This document shows, in pieces, positions 36,202-47,908 of a stretch of 64,000 nucleotides of DNA; position 1 is the stretch's first letter; each line of letters opens with the position of its first letter. The translations under genes and the position numbers were made by a program. The stretch is from Gongronella butleri. Its lineage: Eukaryota; Mucoromycota; Mucoromycetes; Mucorales; Cunninghamellaceae. The notes under the pieces were generated by a model. That model did no database searches. It saw only the letters and a list, made by a program, of their open reading frames with translations, and was not told where the DNA came from. Where the stretch lies: NCBI GenBank assembly GCA_025201375.1, contig JAIWZP010000008.1:496001-560000 (forward strand). The letters run 5' to 3'.

Positions 36202-39200
36202 ATGACCACCCCAACGTCTTTGGAAAGCTCTCCAACGATGGCGACGACCGACCCGCCTCATGACAAGCCTGTGGAGGTGACCGACCACGTTTTGCGTCTT
36301 TGTGCGCACGCTATCAATTTTTTATACAGCTTCCTTGCCGTCTTTTTGACGTCCTCCACCTCGTCCTCGTCCCCTGCGCCGCCGTGCGCCGCGGATCTCG
36401 CTCGCCTGGAGGAAGACGTGCTTGCGCAAAAGTATATCACTTGGGAACAATTCAACGTCGACCTCGTCCGCGTCTGGGCGCCTTCTCTTGCTTCCCTGGC
36501 GCCCAACACCGAAGGCTACCAAGCGGCAATGGCTCTTGAGCAGGCCTATGCGATGTATCAAAAGCCGATGTAAGTTCGTTTGGAAGCCATCGGGTCCCTA
36601 TTAATCACTCAAACTTGCTTTTGTCGATGCTTTTCCACTTAGATCGCCGCCCAGTGTGCCCGAATTCACACCCGTAGGCGACCATCCATGGGACAATGAA
36701 ATGTAAAAATACAAATGATGAATCAATGAATCAATGGATCATGGATCGTCGATCATGGCTCACCATTTCTCGTATTTTTTGTTTCTTTTTTTTTCACTGT
36801 TGACAGGGAAATCTTCGTGACGTCCCTCTCATCCGACGTGCTAGCAGAAGCACGACACGATGCACTGCATCAAATCATCGAATCCTCCACGAGGATGGCA
36901 CGTCCCCAGCCATTGCCGCGCTTGTTCCTGCGCAATGAAGCAAATACGTTGCCCTCCGGTTGTCGAATGGCTCTTTTGTGGGACTTTGACAACGACAAGA
37001 GGACGGCAAGCGTCCTGGTCGGTCAAGCAACCACCTTTTTCAGCGCATCAAGCGACATGACGCAAACATGGACGAAATTCATCCCGCTGAGTATCCGCCG
37101 GCGCATTCACGTGCCATCCACCCTCACGGCTTCTCTGCTGAGCCTCCCAGCAGCCGCGACACGCCTCGCAAAAGACGACGAAAGCGAGCCAATGCGCGAT
37201 TTCCGCCGAGCACTCGCACCATGGCAACCACAACAAGCAACAACACAGCACGCATCGCATCTTTCGCCCATGTCCTTGCCCACACCCAATGCGTCGCAGC
37301 CCACCACTGCAGATATACCCTCGCGCAGCAATTCGCCCGCGACCGTCGAGGCCAGCAAACCCATTGAACCCGTGGAAACCATCGAACCCACGCCTCCAGA
37401 CAATTTAATCGACCAAGCACCACCATTGACCACCTCCACCTCGTCCTCGACAACCACATCGGATGCCTCACCAAATCCCGTCACAAGCGACGAGTATTCA
37501 AAGCACTCTCGGATCATGTTTGACAAGATTAAAGAGCGTAAGCAAAAAAAAAAAAAAAAAAAAAAAAAAGAATAATAAGAAAAAGAAAAAGAAAAAGAAT
37601 AGACTCCATTTGACTCGTTTCCCATAAAAATTAGTGGCTACGGAGAAGCAAGTGGACATTGTGAGCGTGGAGCGGTATTATCAGCACACGCAGCTGTATG
37701 CCGACGCGGCAGGGTACTTTAAACAAGTGAGATTTGTGCACAACGACCCTTCCAAGGTGGTGCAGACGTTCCAGCGCATGACGACATCGCAGCGCACGCT
37801 CGAAATTGTTGGTTTGTTGAAATTGAAGGGCAAGCCACACATTGGCGAGATCCTGGAGGTGCTGCACGCCAAGGACAACCCGGATGATCTCATTGGGCTC
37901 TCGATGCGACGCTATTCGCAGACTTTGAAGCAATACACGCATCCACACTCGCACCACGCATTGACAGCGTACCAAAAGATGGATATTGTGCGCCAGATGG
38001 TCCAATGCATCGAATGCATCCACGCCGAGGGCATTGCGCACCGCGATTTGTCCGAAGTCAATTTCATGGTGGACGAGGCGCGTGATCAACCGCCATTGGC
38101 CGACGGCACCTTTGGCGCGCGTGTGTACCTGATCGACTTTGGCAAGGCCATCTTTTTAACGCCGGACGAGATGAAGCGATGGTGGATCGAGCCGAAGCCC
38201 GACGACGATGCCAGTAGCACGTCTTCGGGCACGAGAGAGGACGAATTGGCCACGGGATCGACACCCCCCTCGACGACCACACCCCGAACACGACGTGCGC
38301 CCGACTTGGTGCCATTGGATCAGTACGAGGGCGAGGTGATGCCGCGCAATCAAGAGGAATTGGCTCAATGGTGCATGGATTTGCCTTGGGTGCGTGTCAA
38401 GCCAGACCATGGGTACAGACACTATCGGTCGATCCAAACTCTGCCTCGCAATCGAACGGATCAAAATGTGCTTCCGTGGCTCGTCAATCCCTTTGCAGAG
38501 GACATGTATTCGATCATGACACTCATCTGGAAGGTGTTCACATCGACTGAGCCGTGGCACGGCATTCTCGATAATGACCTGCGCGCATTACGCGACATTG
38601 TGCGCGACGACGCCAACATGGAAGCGCGCATCGACAAGGAAGTCCCCGGAAAGCACTCAAAAGCCCTTTTGTTGCTTTGCCTCCGAGCACATCCCGACAA
38701 TCGCAAGAATGCCGCGCAGGTCCTCGCCTGGCTCGACAGGCCAGGCATCAGGGACGCATTGCGCAGCGAATGGGCCGAGTATGCCCCAGACGCGCGCAAA
38801 AAACGCCGCGCAAAGACAAAGGATTTTGAAGATGAGCAAGCGCGTCATTTCCCAGGCACCGCAGCCTCCATCAAACGCGGCCTCAAGCGGGGCGCAAAGG
38901 CTCAATTGACCCCGCCTACCGGCCGCAAAAGAGGAAGACCCCCTGCATCATCAAAAATGGCCGATTCCAGGGAAACATCCATGTCGGCCAATTCACCCCC
39001 GGCCTCGCCTGCCGCGGCCGCGCCGTCGTTCGTTACTGCGCTATTGCCTGGCACCGCGTCACCACACGTGTCCCCATCTCCGCCGCCACACGCTCTTCCG
39101 ATCCGATTGCCCATCCATCCCGCCAGTTCGCCCAATTCGCCAAAGTCGCCAAATTCGCCAAATTCACCCAATTCGGCCGTCATCCGCATCCCACAGGCCA

Positions 39201-40021
39201 TCCGCAATGCCGTCATTGCACCCCAGTCCTCCAGCATGACCGCAGCAACTGCACAGACGGCAACCACGGTCCGCATACCCGTCAACATCCTGTCCGAGAA
39301 GCGAAAATCGCCAGAAATCGAAAATGACGGCACCGATGAATCGTTTGAACCGCCAACAAAGCGTCACGAGCCGGTGCCGGAGCTCGAACACGCGCCAAAG
39401 CCAAAGAGAGGGCCCGGGCGCCCGCCAAAGAGTGCCAATCGCGGGGGTCGTGCCAAGGGTACGGCAAAACCTATCTCGCCACCTGCGACGCGATCCTCCA
39501 CGACGCCCATCCGGCCATTGGCCATGGCCGCGTCAGCCCCACCGCCCACTGCAATCTCTTCACACGCTGTACCCACGCCAATGGCTTCACAGGCACAGGA
39601 AACGCCATCGCTGTCCCAATTGCAGCCAATGCGCCCATTGTCACCAATACAACCCGCTACAAACCATATCCGCATCCGACTGCCACCACCACCGCCACCA
39701 CCACCCACATTGGCACCCATGCCAAATCCACCATTTCATCATCAACACCCCCACCCCCACCACCATGCTGCTGCGCCTCCACCACCTCACCCCTTTCCCG
39801 CTCATCCGCCTCCCTTGATGCCATTGGCGCCCCAGCCATGCTACCCACCGGTCGTCCATTCTGGCCCACCTTATTATCAACCAGCAGCATACGCGTCGTT
39901 CCCCTCTTCTACCTCGTATACGCCACCACCGCCCACGCAATTGCCTCAGCCCATGACACCTCACCATCCTCCCAATCAATTCAATCCTCATTACTATAAC
40001 CAGTCATCCACACCCCAATGA
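36202..40021 (+). CDS. Large kinase-like protein with two AT-hooks
   Basis: Four exons, 36202-36569, 36643-36702, 36807-37537 and 37635-40021, give 3546 nt and 1181 aa. The first ~130 residues are helical and faintly bromodomain-like (QFNVDLVRVW ... YQAAMALEQAYAMY), which I cannot confirm. A Ser/Thr/Pro-rich linker leads to a protein-kinase fold at about 400-780, with HRDLSEVNFMV (D524), LIDFGKA (D554) and a typical C-lobe (MYSIMTLIWKVFTSTEPWHG, LLCLRAHPDNRKNAAQVLAWL). No glycine-rich loop is evident. The segment after DFG is long and acidic/Ser-Thr-rich. The tail carries two AT-hook motifs, KRGRPP (818-823) and KRGPGRPPK (about 978-986), and ends Pro/His-rich. The catalytic loop resembles fungal FunK1-type kinases. 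It is likely nuclear and DNA-associated, by inference from the AT-hooks. Confidence 0.75.
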
Positions 40022-41584
40022 TTACAAAAAAAAAAAAAAGAAAACACACAAAAATCATCATTTATACCCTTCTTTTTCCCTTTTTCACTCTCTCTTCCCT
40101 ATTATATAGCCCGTAGCTCCTCTGTTTTTCTCTGTACACTTCCTCCATCCCTTCCCCCCCCCCTTTTTCCGAGAATCGTTTTAATGTCTCACCCATTCAC
40201 TTGTTGCATTTCATCCCAAAAATTAAGCACGTTCCCTAATAAAATTTTTGAAAAAAAAACACGCGTCTTTTGCCTCTCAAAGTGCGCCTAATCATTTGTA
40301 AGTATAGTGATGGGACGATGACGTTGGGCGACGTGTACATTTGACGCGTCTCTCACGCGCTCGTTTCTCCACAAAAGCGAAAAAAATACGATCATCTGCT
40401 GATTTTTTTTTCATTTTTCAAAAGCGTGTGCAAAATCAAATGGGTGCCACGAAGCGGCCAAAACAAGGTTGAGGGGAGGACGTCAGCTGACGACTGCGCG
40501 CGCCAGAAATGCTCGTGCTTCGACACAATTTATTTATTTTTGCAGATGCACAAACCTAAACACGCGCGACAAAACCTTGGTCCCTGCCATCCTTTTTACA
40601 AGCCGGCATCGCAAAGCATCTTTGATGGAAAAAAAAAAAAAAAAAAGGTCACGTAAAAGTCCCGCGTCAGCGCTGCATAATAAGCACATGTGGTCTAGGA
40701 TGTGTCACGGGTGCGAATGGGGTGATATGATAAAAAAAAATTGGGCCACAGCAAAAAAAAAAAAAAAAAAAGTGACCAACAAGGCGCTTGCTTGCAAAAG
40801 AGCCTCGTTGGGTAACACGGGGCAACCACAATCGGGTCATTTTACGGCCATTCTCGCATTTCACGTCGATGCGCGCACCGTTTCTACTCCTTTAATTTTC
40901 CAATGGGTGTGTGAGCGCGCAAAATGGATGGGGTGGTGGCGCGCGCGCCCGCCAGGCCATCCGTGGTCCAAGCTGCATCGCTTTTTATCCGCAGATCGTG
41001 ATGTCGCATTGCCAATTGCGTCCAAAACAATGACACTAGATCAATTGCCCAAAACGAGCAACAGGGTCCTTCTCCGAGGCAAAATGGATGGCCCTGAGCC
41101 GCGCTCTACCCCCGAATTCCCAGCTCGTTGGGCGCGAATCAGCAAATGATAGGCAAAAATGAAAAACTGCGCTACAAATTGGCAATCCCCAAAGCGTTTG
41201 ACGGCACTCTCTTCAAGAAGTTTTTTTTTTATTTATTTATTTTAAAAAAAAAAAAAAAAAAAAAGTCAAAGAAAAAGTGTGCAGAAAGAAACAATGTGTG
41301 GGACCAATGGGAAGCCAAGCGTGGAATTTGGCATTTTCGTTTGTGAGAGTCCATGGGCGTGCTATTTTTCACATGAGGTGAGGATTTGAATTAGTGAAAG
41401 GCAGGTGGTGAGGTCATCTCAACCAAGGGTTGAATGGAGCCACGTGAATATTAAAGACGCCCTGCGGGACTCCCGCTCTTTTAGCACACACTCCGCATTC
41501 TTTTCTCACTTTTTTCTTTTTTTTTTTTTTTTGTCCTTTTTTTTTCTTCTCCACTCCCCACTCTCCACACGTCTCTAAATCACC
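40022..41584. other. Intergenic spacer, no gene seen
   Basis: 1.56 kb with several A runs (40629-40646, 40752-40771, 41245-41264) and T runs. An AATAAAA at about 40239 may be a polyadenylation signal. ORFs here have no recognisable domain. The last 120 bases are T/C-rich, as in the other 5' flanks. Confidence 0.5.
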
Positions 41585-44071
41585 ATGTCCAAAGCTTTCA
41601 CTGTCGAAGAAGTCGCCAAGCACACTGCTGAGAACGACTGGTAAGCGACAAAAAAAAAAAAGAAAAAAGAGAGAGTGTGTGTGAGACCAAAAACCGCGTT
41701 TTTATGCATAAAGCAGGGCCTAATTCCTCTTTTTTTTGCGCGCGCCTCGTCGCCAGCTGGGTCATTATCCACGACAAGGTGTATGACGTTACCAACTTTT
41801 TGTCCGACCACCCTGGCGGCAAGAAGATTCTGCTCAAAAACGCCGGTGTCGATGCCACGGAGAAGTTCGACTCGTTCCACAATGCCAGTGTCCTCGAGAA
41901 GATCGGCGCCAAGTATCTGATCGGCTCCGTTGGCTCTGGTGTCGAGGAGGAGGCCGACACGGATGACGTCGAGGACGTCAACCCTTTGATGGTCGGTGCA
42001 CAGCCCTTTGGCGACATGGTCCCCTATGGCGACCCCATGTGGTAATGATAAAGCACCCATTTCAAGCTGCGCATGCATGAAATTCGTTTCGAAGTTTGTC
42101 TCACTTTTTTTTTTTCCTTCACCTTTTTTTCCAGGTACCAAGACTGGTATAGGTAAGAATTGCCACACGCCCCTCTTTTTTTTTTTATCATTTTCCTTTA
42201 TTCCGCATCGCTCATCTCCCTTTTTGTGATACATTTGTAGCCCTTACTATGACGATTCGCATCGCGCCGTGCGCAAGGCTGTGCGCGAATTCGTCGACAA
42301 GGAGGTGACGCCCTTCTGCCACGAATGGGACGAGGCCAAGAAGTTACCGCGCGAGTTTTATATCAAGGCCGCCAAAGCTGGTATTCTTGCCGGCTGCATC
42401 CACGAGGTCGAGAACGCCGATCTGATTCCTTACGAGATGCCCGGCGGTGTCCCCTACGAGAAGTTTGATTCGTTCCATCGCATGATCGTCCTGGACGAGC
42501 TGTCCCGCTGCGGCTCGGGTGGTGTCACCTGGGGCCTTGTTGGTGTAAGACCTATTCGAGAAAAAAAAAAAAGCGAGCGCGCGCGTCTAATTGGGAATTT
42601 ATAGGGTCTGGGTATCGGCATTGGTCCCGTCATCCACTTTGCATCGCGCGAATTGCAAGAGCGCATCGTGCCCGCGTGCTTGAACGGCACAAAGAACATC
42701 TGCTTGTGTGTAAGTTGCCTCCATCTTGCCAGCAAAAGGAGCGTCAGCGTGACACTCATGTTTTTTTTCTTTTTTGCTTAAAATAGATCACCGAGCCTTC
42801 CGGCGGTAGCGATGTCGCTGGCTTGGTCACTGAGGCCAAGGACATGGGCGACCACTACCTCGTCAACGGTGAAAAGAAGTGGATCACGAACGGTGGTAAG
42901 CTAATGGCCACGAAAAGCAAGAAAAAAATGATGGCTGATCGCGCGTTTTAGTCTTTGCCGACTTTTTCACCGTGGCCGTGCGCACCGGCAAGCCCGGTTT
43001 TGGCGGCATCTCTTTCTTGGTCATTGAGCGCGACATGCCCGGTGTCAAGACCACACAAATGCAATGCTCTGGCGTCTGGTCCAGCGGCACAGGTAAAAAA
43101 AAAAAAAAAAAAAAAAAAAGCGTAAAATCGTGAAAACACGAATTGTCAACTCATCCTCTCCAACATTGCGCAGCCTACGTGACCTTTGAGGATGTCAAGG
43201 TCCCCAAGGCCAACTTGATCGGCGAAGAGAACAATGGCTTCAAGTATATCATGATGAGTAAGATGACAATACGGCTAACGAGGCACAATTCACGCGCGAT
43301 CGCGCGATCACTCATCACATGCCCCTCTTTTTTTTTTTCCTTCTGTCTACTTTTGATCAGATTTCAACCCCGAGGTAAGGACGTGGCGCGTGATGATTGT
43401 ACTTGACGTCACGGAAGGACGAGAGACTTACTTTTTTTTAAAAATTGTAGCGCGTGGGCTGCATCATCCAGGCCAACCGCTTTGCCCGTGTGTGCATTGA
43501 GGAGTGCATCAAGTATGGCAACAAGCGCAAGACCTTTGGCAAGAAGCTTATTGAGCACCCCGTCATTCGCAACAAGATGGTAAAAAAAATCAAATTTTGC
43601 GATGCATCTCTTCCGGCCGCGTGCTCAGCCCCTCTTTTTTTTTTGCATGCTGCTTAGGCCCACATGATCCGACAAGTTGAGGCGACGCACGCGTGGCTGG
43701 AGGCGCTCGTGTACCAGACAAAGCACATGCCCATGGAGCTGCAAGCGCTGCGACTCGGCGGTCCAATTGCTCTGTGCAAGGCCCAGGCGTCCCAGACCTT
43801 TGAATACTGCGCGCGTGAAGCGGCGCAAATCTTTGGTGGTCTGTCCTACACCCGTGGCGGCCAGGGTGAAAAGGTGGAGCGCCTGTACCGCGAAGTCCGC
43901 GCCTTTGCTATCCCCGGTGGCAGTGAAGGTATGCATAATTAAGACGCTGTTTTTTTTTCAATGGCACCCAAAGATGCTCACTCTTCTTTTTTTTGACGTA
44001 CAGAAATCATGCTTGAACTTGGTATTAGACAATCTGTCAAGGTCGGTCAATTCATGGGTGCCAAGATGTAA
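41585..44071 (+). CDS. Cytochrome b5 / acyl-CoA dehydrogenase fusion protein
   Basis: Twelve exons: 41585-41640, 41757-42041, 42135-42152, 42241-42544, 42605-42709, 42787-42895, 42952-43092, 43174-43257, 43361-43374, 43451-43579, 43658-43928 and 44004-44071. They give 1584 nt and 527 aa. Residues 1-80 are a cytochrome b5 domain with both heme histidines (DHPGGKK and DSFHNAS). A linker leads to a full acyl-CoA dehydrogenase: [12 protein letters not shown] (FAD/substrate), [25 protein letters not shown] and [12 protein letters not shown]. The usual C-terminal EGTSE catalytic loop reads PGGSEE here. The likely base is therefore the Glu of FNPER (E372), at the position used by isovaleryl- and long-chain-type enzymes. 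It would catalyse alpha,beta-dehydrogenation of an acyl-CoA, perhaps with b5 as internal electron acceptor. Such fusions are known in fungi. Exons 3 and 9 are 18 and 14 nt. Confidence 0.92.
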
Positions 44072-45280
44072 TCTCGTTTTTCGTGTCTAGCTGTCATCAC
44101 CACTTTCGCCAATAAAATTGTATAAATTTGCAGTAGTGAATTATTGGTACGGTAAGATATCCGCAGCACGCCCTTTCTGTCCTTTGAGAACGAAACATGG
44201 ACAGATCAAATGCTTTGTGAATTACGATATTAATGTGCAAAAGTTCAAAAAGGATTAGGGTTTTTTACAGTATTTCTCAATGGGCGAAATGAATTGAATT
44301 TTCCTAGACTCAATTCAATTCACTTGTGATGGCCATAATTCAATTCATCGCTCAGTCCATTCGAAGTGAATTGCGGTCGCTCCATGGGCGTGATGTCAAG
44401 ATGAATTAATTGAAATTGAATTGAATTGAATTGAGTGCGTTGAGCCTTGAGCGGCCCAGTGAAAAACCTTAAAAAGGATCCTTTTTGCAGGGCGCGTCGC
44501 CCGCCGGAGAATCTTCTTGCTCATCTCGTACTACTCAGCAGTAGTATTATTTACTGTATGATACAGTATCATCATTTATTATTTGAGTTACAGTATCATA
44601 CAACATTTTATCATAGAGGAGGATGCTGAACACGGAGCGCCGACGATGTCATGAAGTTTTTTTGCAGAGATCAACAAATCTCTTCTCAGTCCTGAGAAAA
44701 TGGATTTTGCTGCGTAAAATTAGGGCCAAAATATCATCAGGATCAAAACGACCCCTGAACAAGGATAAATAATTTGGCGCGTGCGTGTTTTTCCAGAGAG
44801 TCGTGCGACGTTGAAAACCAGGGGACGATTGGGCCGTTGTTGTTGTGCAGATGAATTCAGATCAATATTGACATTTTCAGAATTTCAGACATCATGGGTG
44901 GGTCTTCTTCAAAATATTATACTGAGTGCTACTGTATCATCATGATTCATGAAATGTGCACGAGTGCTGCACCGTTGTTACCGTAGAAAGAGACAATCTC
45001 GATCGTGCTCGTTTTGCAATTTCTTGGAGCCCCGATGAATCACTTTTTTTGTACGCTTCTTGCGAAATAATCCGATCAAACATTTCATAAAATTTTAAAT
45101 TCCATTTTCTCGACAACAATAAAATTACAGTACTGTACTGTACAGTACTGTACAGTATCATACCGGTAAACCCATGATATTTTTAACTGTCGTAAGCACC
45201 TGCTGTTACTACTATATGATATGATACAGTAAATCTCTATCGAATGAGACCGGTTTCATCGATGGATCATGGATGGCTAA
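44072..45280. repeat. Repeat island: AATT-rich inverted repeat and R3 copy
   Basis: An AATAAAA at 44112 probably ends the acyl-CoA dehydrogenase mRNA. From about 44284 to 44437 there are opposed GAATTGAATT and CAATTCAATT tracts. From about 44480 to 44770 there is a copy of the block also found at 63695-63850 ('ttttgcagggcgcgtcg', 'ggatgctgaacacg', 'gatgtca.gaagtttttt') followed by the 'cagtcctgagaaaatggatt' block shared with the left end of the window. Palindromic TACAGTA/TACTGTA clusters occur at 44535-44605 and 45125-45160. Confidence 0.7.
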
Positions 45281-45289
45281 AAAAACTCG

Positions 45290-46330
45290 AAGAGAAAATT
45301 CAATTTTTCATCAAAATCTTTGATCGCGATTTATTTTCTCGACAACAGTCTAGCCAACACCCGATTTTTATGGCAGTTTTACTAACAAACAGGAGGGCAA
45401 AGCATCTAATGGAATAACTTGCAGCGCGCTAGTTTGGGTTTTAAATTTTTGCATCGGTCATTTCATCAGCTTGCTGCTGCCCACCACTCATCAACATAAC
45501 ACACAAAAAAGCGCAAATAAAAATAAAAAAATGAAAAAAATAAAATTCCATGCAATCCACGCACTTAAATTTGGAAGTGTCAAACATTAAAATTTGCAAA
45601 ATAATTTTGCCCGAAGTAAGCAATTTTCCCAGTCGATCGCCGTTCATGCGTCATTCTTTGGGCCATTTTCTGATATTGGGGCGACTTGCCAATTTCTCTG
45701 CCAATATCAAATAGTTGGAGTTACCTGTTTGGGATGTATTGATCACTCGGAGTTCGAAATTTCCCAAGTTTGGCGTTTTCTGAGATTGAAATATGTGACC
45801 CCTGAATTTTTTAAAAGCGGTCATAGCGCTTGCGAGTTTTAAGCAAGCGTTTTTGTTACAAACTTTGCGTTGAATTCGATGCGGCTAGTTGTATTTTTGA
45901 GCGGGGTCAGTCATGCAGATGATACGTACAGTATGCAGATGAATACAAAATAGTACAAATATGATGTTTTTGGTATACAGTATTCAAGTGCAAAAAAAAT
46001 CGGCCAGGTCCGTCTTGAGCATTTGGTTGTTATACCGGTACAGTAGATACTGTACAAGTTTAGACTTTAGAGTACGCCGCCGTGACGCAGGCTTGATCAT
46101 TACTGTTAGTAGGTATTGCTTGGCTGGCAAGCAGACTGTAAAAAAATTTCTGGAGGCGACGAGGGCCGCCGGCAAAGTCTGAAAAACACGCTTTTGATGT
46201 TTACTGTAATTAAAAGGTACTGTAAATGTGTACGCTTTTGTGCATTGCAGATTGCAGTGCATTGCTGCAGCCTGCAGGCATTGAAATTACAGCGCGCTTC
46301 AGGAGGCTCAGTCTCATTATCTTACTACGT
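45290..46330 (+). repeat. R1 repeat, longest right copy
   Basis: Aligns by eye over about 1 kb with 15840-16800, with the same landmarks in the same order, from 'ctcgacaacagtctag' through 'gatttttatggcag', 'gggcaaagcatct', 'ttgcatcggtcatttcat', 'gttcatgcgtcattctttgg' and 'acctgtttgggatgt' to 'gtgacccctgaatttt' and 'ctgtaaaaaaatttctgg'. It differs by indels, several of which coincide with TACAGTA-type strings. There is no intact ORF and no recognisable protein. Confidence 0.75.
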
Positions 46331-47107
46331 AAAAGCGGACAAATTTCTTTAACATTGCGAAACAGACCTTGCATTTTCCTGCTAGTTCTATTGCATTTAC
46401 CGGTATTTGGCATTTTGGCTTCTGGCCACCTTGAAATTCTTGCCAAATGCCGTGCAAGAATAATCTCCCCGTTAAGCTCCAAGAGTTTTCATATTTTTCG
46501 CATCAATCGTTGCTGCCGAAATGTAACTTGAGTGCCCTCTAAAATCTAAATGTTGCATTTCCTTCACCTTTTCAGAAGAAAGAAGATGATAAGCGGCTCG
46601 TTTGGGTGCGTTTTTTTCGCTTTCTCTATCAATTTTTATTCTGCAGTACTGTATACAGTAACAGGTCTTGAGGTACATGGATGCTACGCGTCCACTTTTT
46701 TTTTTTTTTTTTTTTTAGAAATGGCAGCTAATTGTGATGATTTTGTGCCGTGCATTATTGATTTATTATCACTGACTCTTCTTACGGCAAATCAATTCGG
46801 CTAAAACGTGCATCACTTTTCCTTTGCGAAATTGAATGCCTTTTGGTAGACTGGAACTTGCGCTGTGACGCATCATTATCGTGCAATAGTATAAAGCGTG
46901 CCTTTTGGGTGGACAAAGGGTTAGACATGTCACAGTCGTGGGGGATGTCGCGTGGATGTCGCATGCTTCCGAGTACCGTAGCGTGTCGCGTTTGATGTGC
47001 CTGCGAATCGGAGGTTGAAAGGGGAAAAACAGGCTCCCTTTTGACCTGTCAACCCAGAAAACCGACACTTTTGCTCTCTTTTTTAACATTTTCTTTGTAA
47101 ATTCAAT
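46331..47107. other. Spacer upstream of prefoldin subunit 3
   Basis: No gene. Contains 'gcagtactgtatacagtaac' at about 46643, an 18-T run near 46697, and T-rich sequence up to the start codon at 47108 that probably holds the promoter. Confidence 0.5.
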
Positions 47108-47844
47108 ATGAGTAGCGCGACCGATGTGTCCAACAACCCTCGAGGCATCCCACGCTCGCCCTTTGTAGTAAGTTGACACGCAAAAGTGCCTTTTTTCTGC
47201 TACGACAGGACGAAATCACTCACGGATGTTCTCTTTTTTTTTTTTGTGTGTGTGTGATGACTAGGAACGTGTTGAAGATTACGTCTCGGAAGCCGAGCCC
47301 GTGGAAGTTGTGTTGAAAAAATTCCAGGAAGCCGTCAGGTAATGATCTTTTCCCCAATGGTGCGGCCACGTTTGCTAATGACTTTTTCTTTTTTTTTTTT
47401 TGCATTTTACTCGCGCACGGCAGCAAATACAAGTTCATGGAAGTGAATTTGCTACAGCGACGCAAGGTACTCGAGGACAAGATCCCCGAGATTGAAAAGA
47501 CCATTGCCATGGTCAAATTCTTGGTCGAGAAGCAGGACAGCAGCGAGCCCGTGCACACCGATTTTGAGCTCAATGACACGCTATATGCCCAGGCAAAGAT
47601 CGAGCCTTCTGGCACCGTGTACCTTTGGCTTGGTGCCAATGTGATGCTCGAGTACAAGTTTGACGAGGCCATTGAGCTTTTGGATTCCAAGCTGAGCACG
47701 GCACAGACGTCGCTGAAGAACACAATCGAAGATCTGGCGTTCTTGCGCGATCAAATCACCACCATGGAGGTGAACACGGCGCGTGTGTACAATTGGGATG
47801 TCAAGCAGCGCCGCCAAGCACGCGTCCAGGCCGCGGCCTCATGA
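47108..47844 (+). CDS. PFDN3: Prefoldin subunit 3
   Basis: Three exons, 47108-47167, 47265-47338 and 47424-47844, give 555 nt and 184 aa (human VBP1 is 197, yeast Pac10 199). After a short disordered N-terminus the protein shows GIPRSPFVERVEDYV, the conserved alpha-class prefoldin entry motif, then a coiled coil, a hairpin region with KIEPSGTVYLWLGANVMLEY, and a second coiled coil ending RVYNWDVKQRR. It is one of two alpha-type subunits at the centre of the hexamer that hands unfolded actin and tubulin to CCT. An AATAAAA follows the stop at about 47862. The stop lies only 64 nt from the stop of the convergent mannosyltransferase, so their 3' UTRs probably overlap. Confidence 0.95.
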
Positions 47845-47908
47845 AGCGACTTTTAATGACATAATAAAATGGATCTCTTTTTGCTTTGATAATCTCTTTT
47901 ATTTATCG

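Noticed and set aside
36822..37575. Stand-alone 252-codon gene
   Set aside because: It is the third exon of the AT-hook kinase gene; its end reads into the A-rich intron, and splicing at 37537/37635 restores the frame.
45120..45165. CRISPR-like array or replication origin from the repeated palindromes
   Set aside because: There are no regular spacers, and the host is clearly a eukaryote; the motif is better described as palindromic microrepeats.
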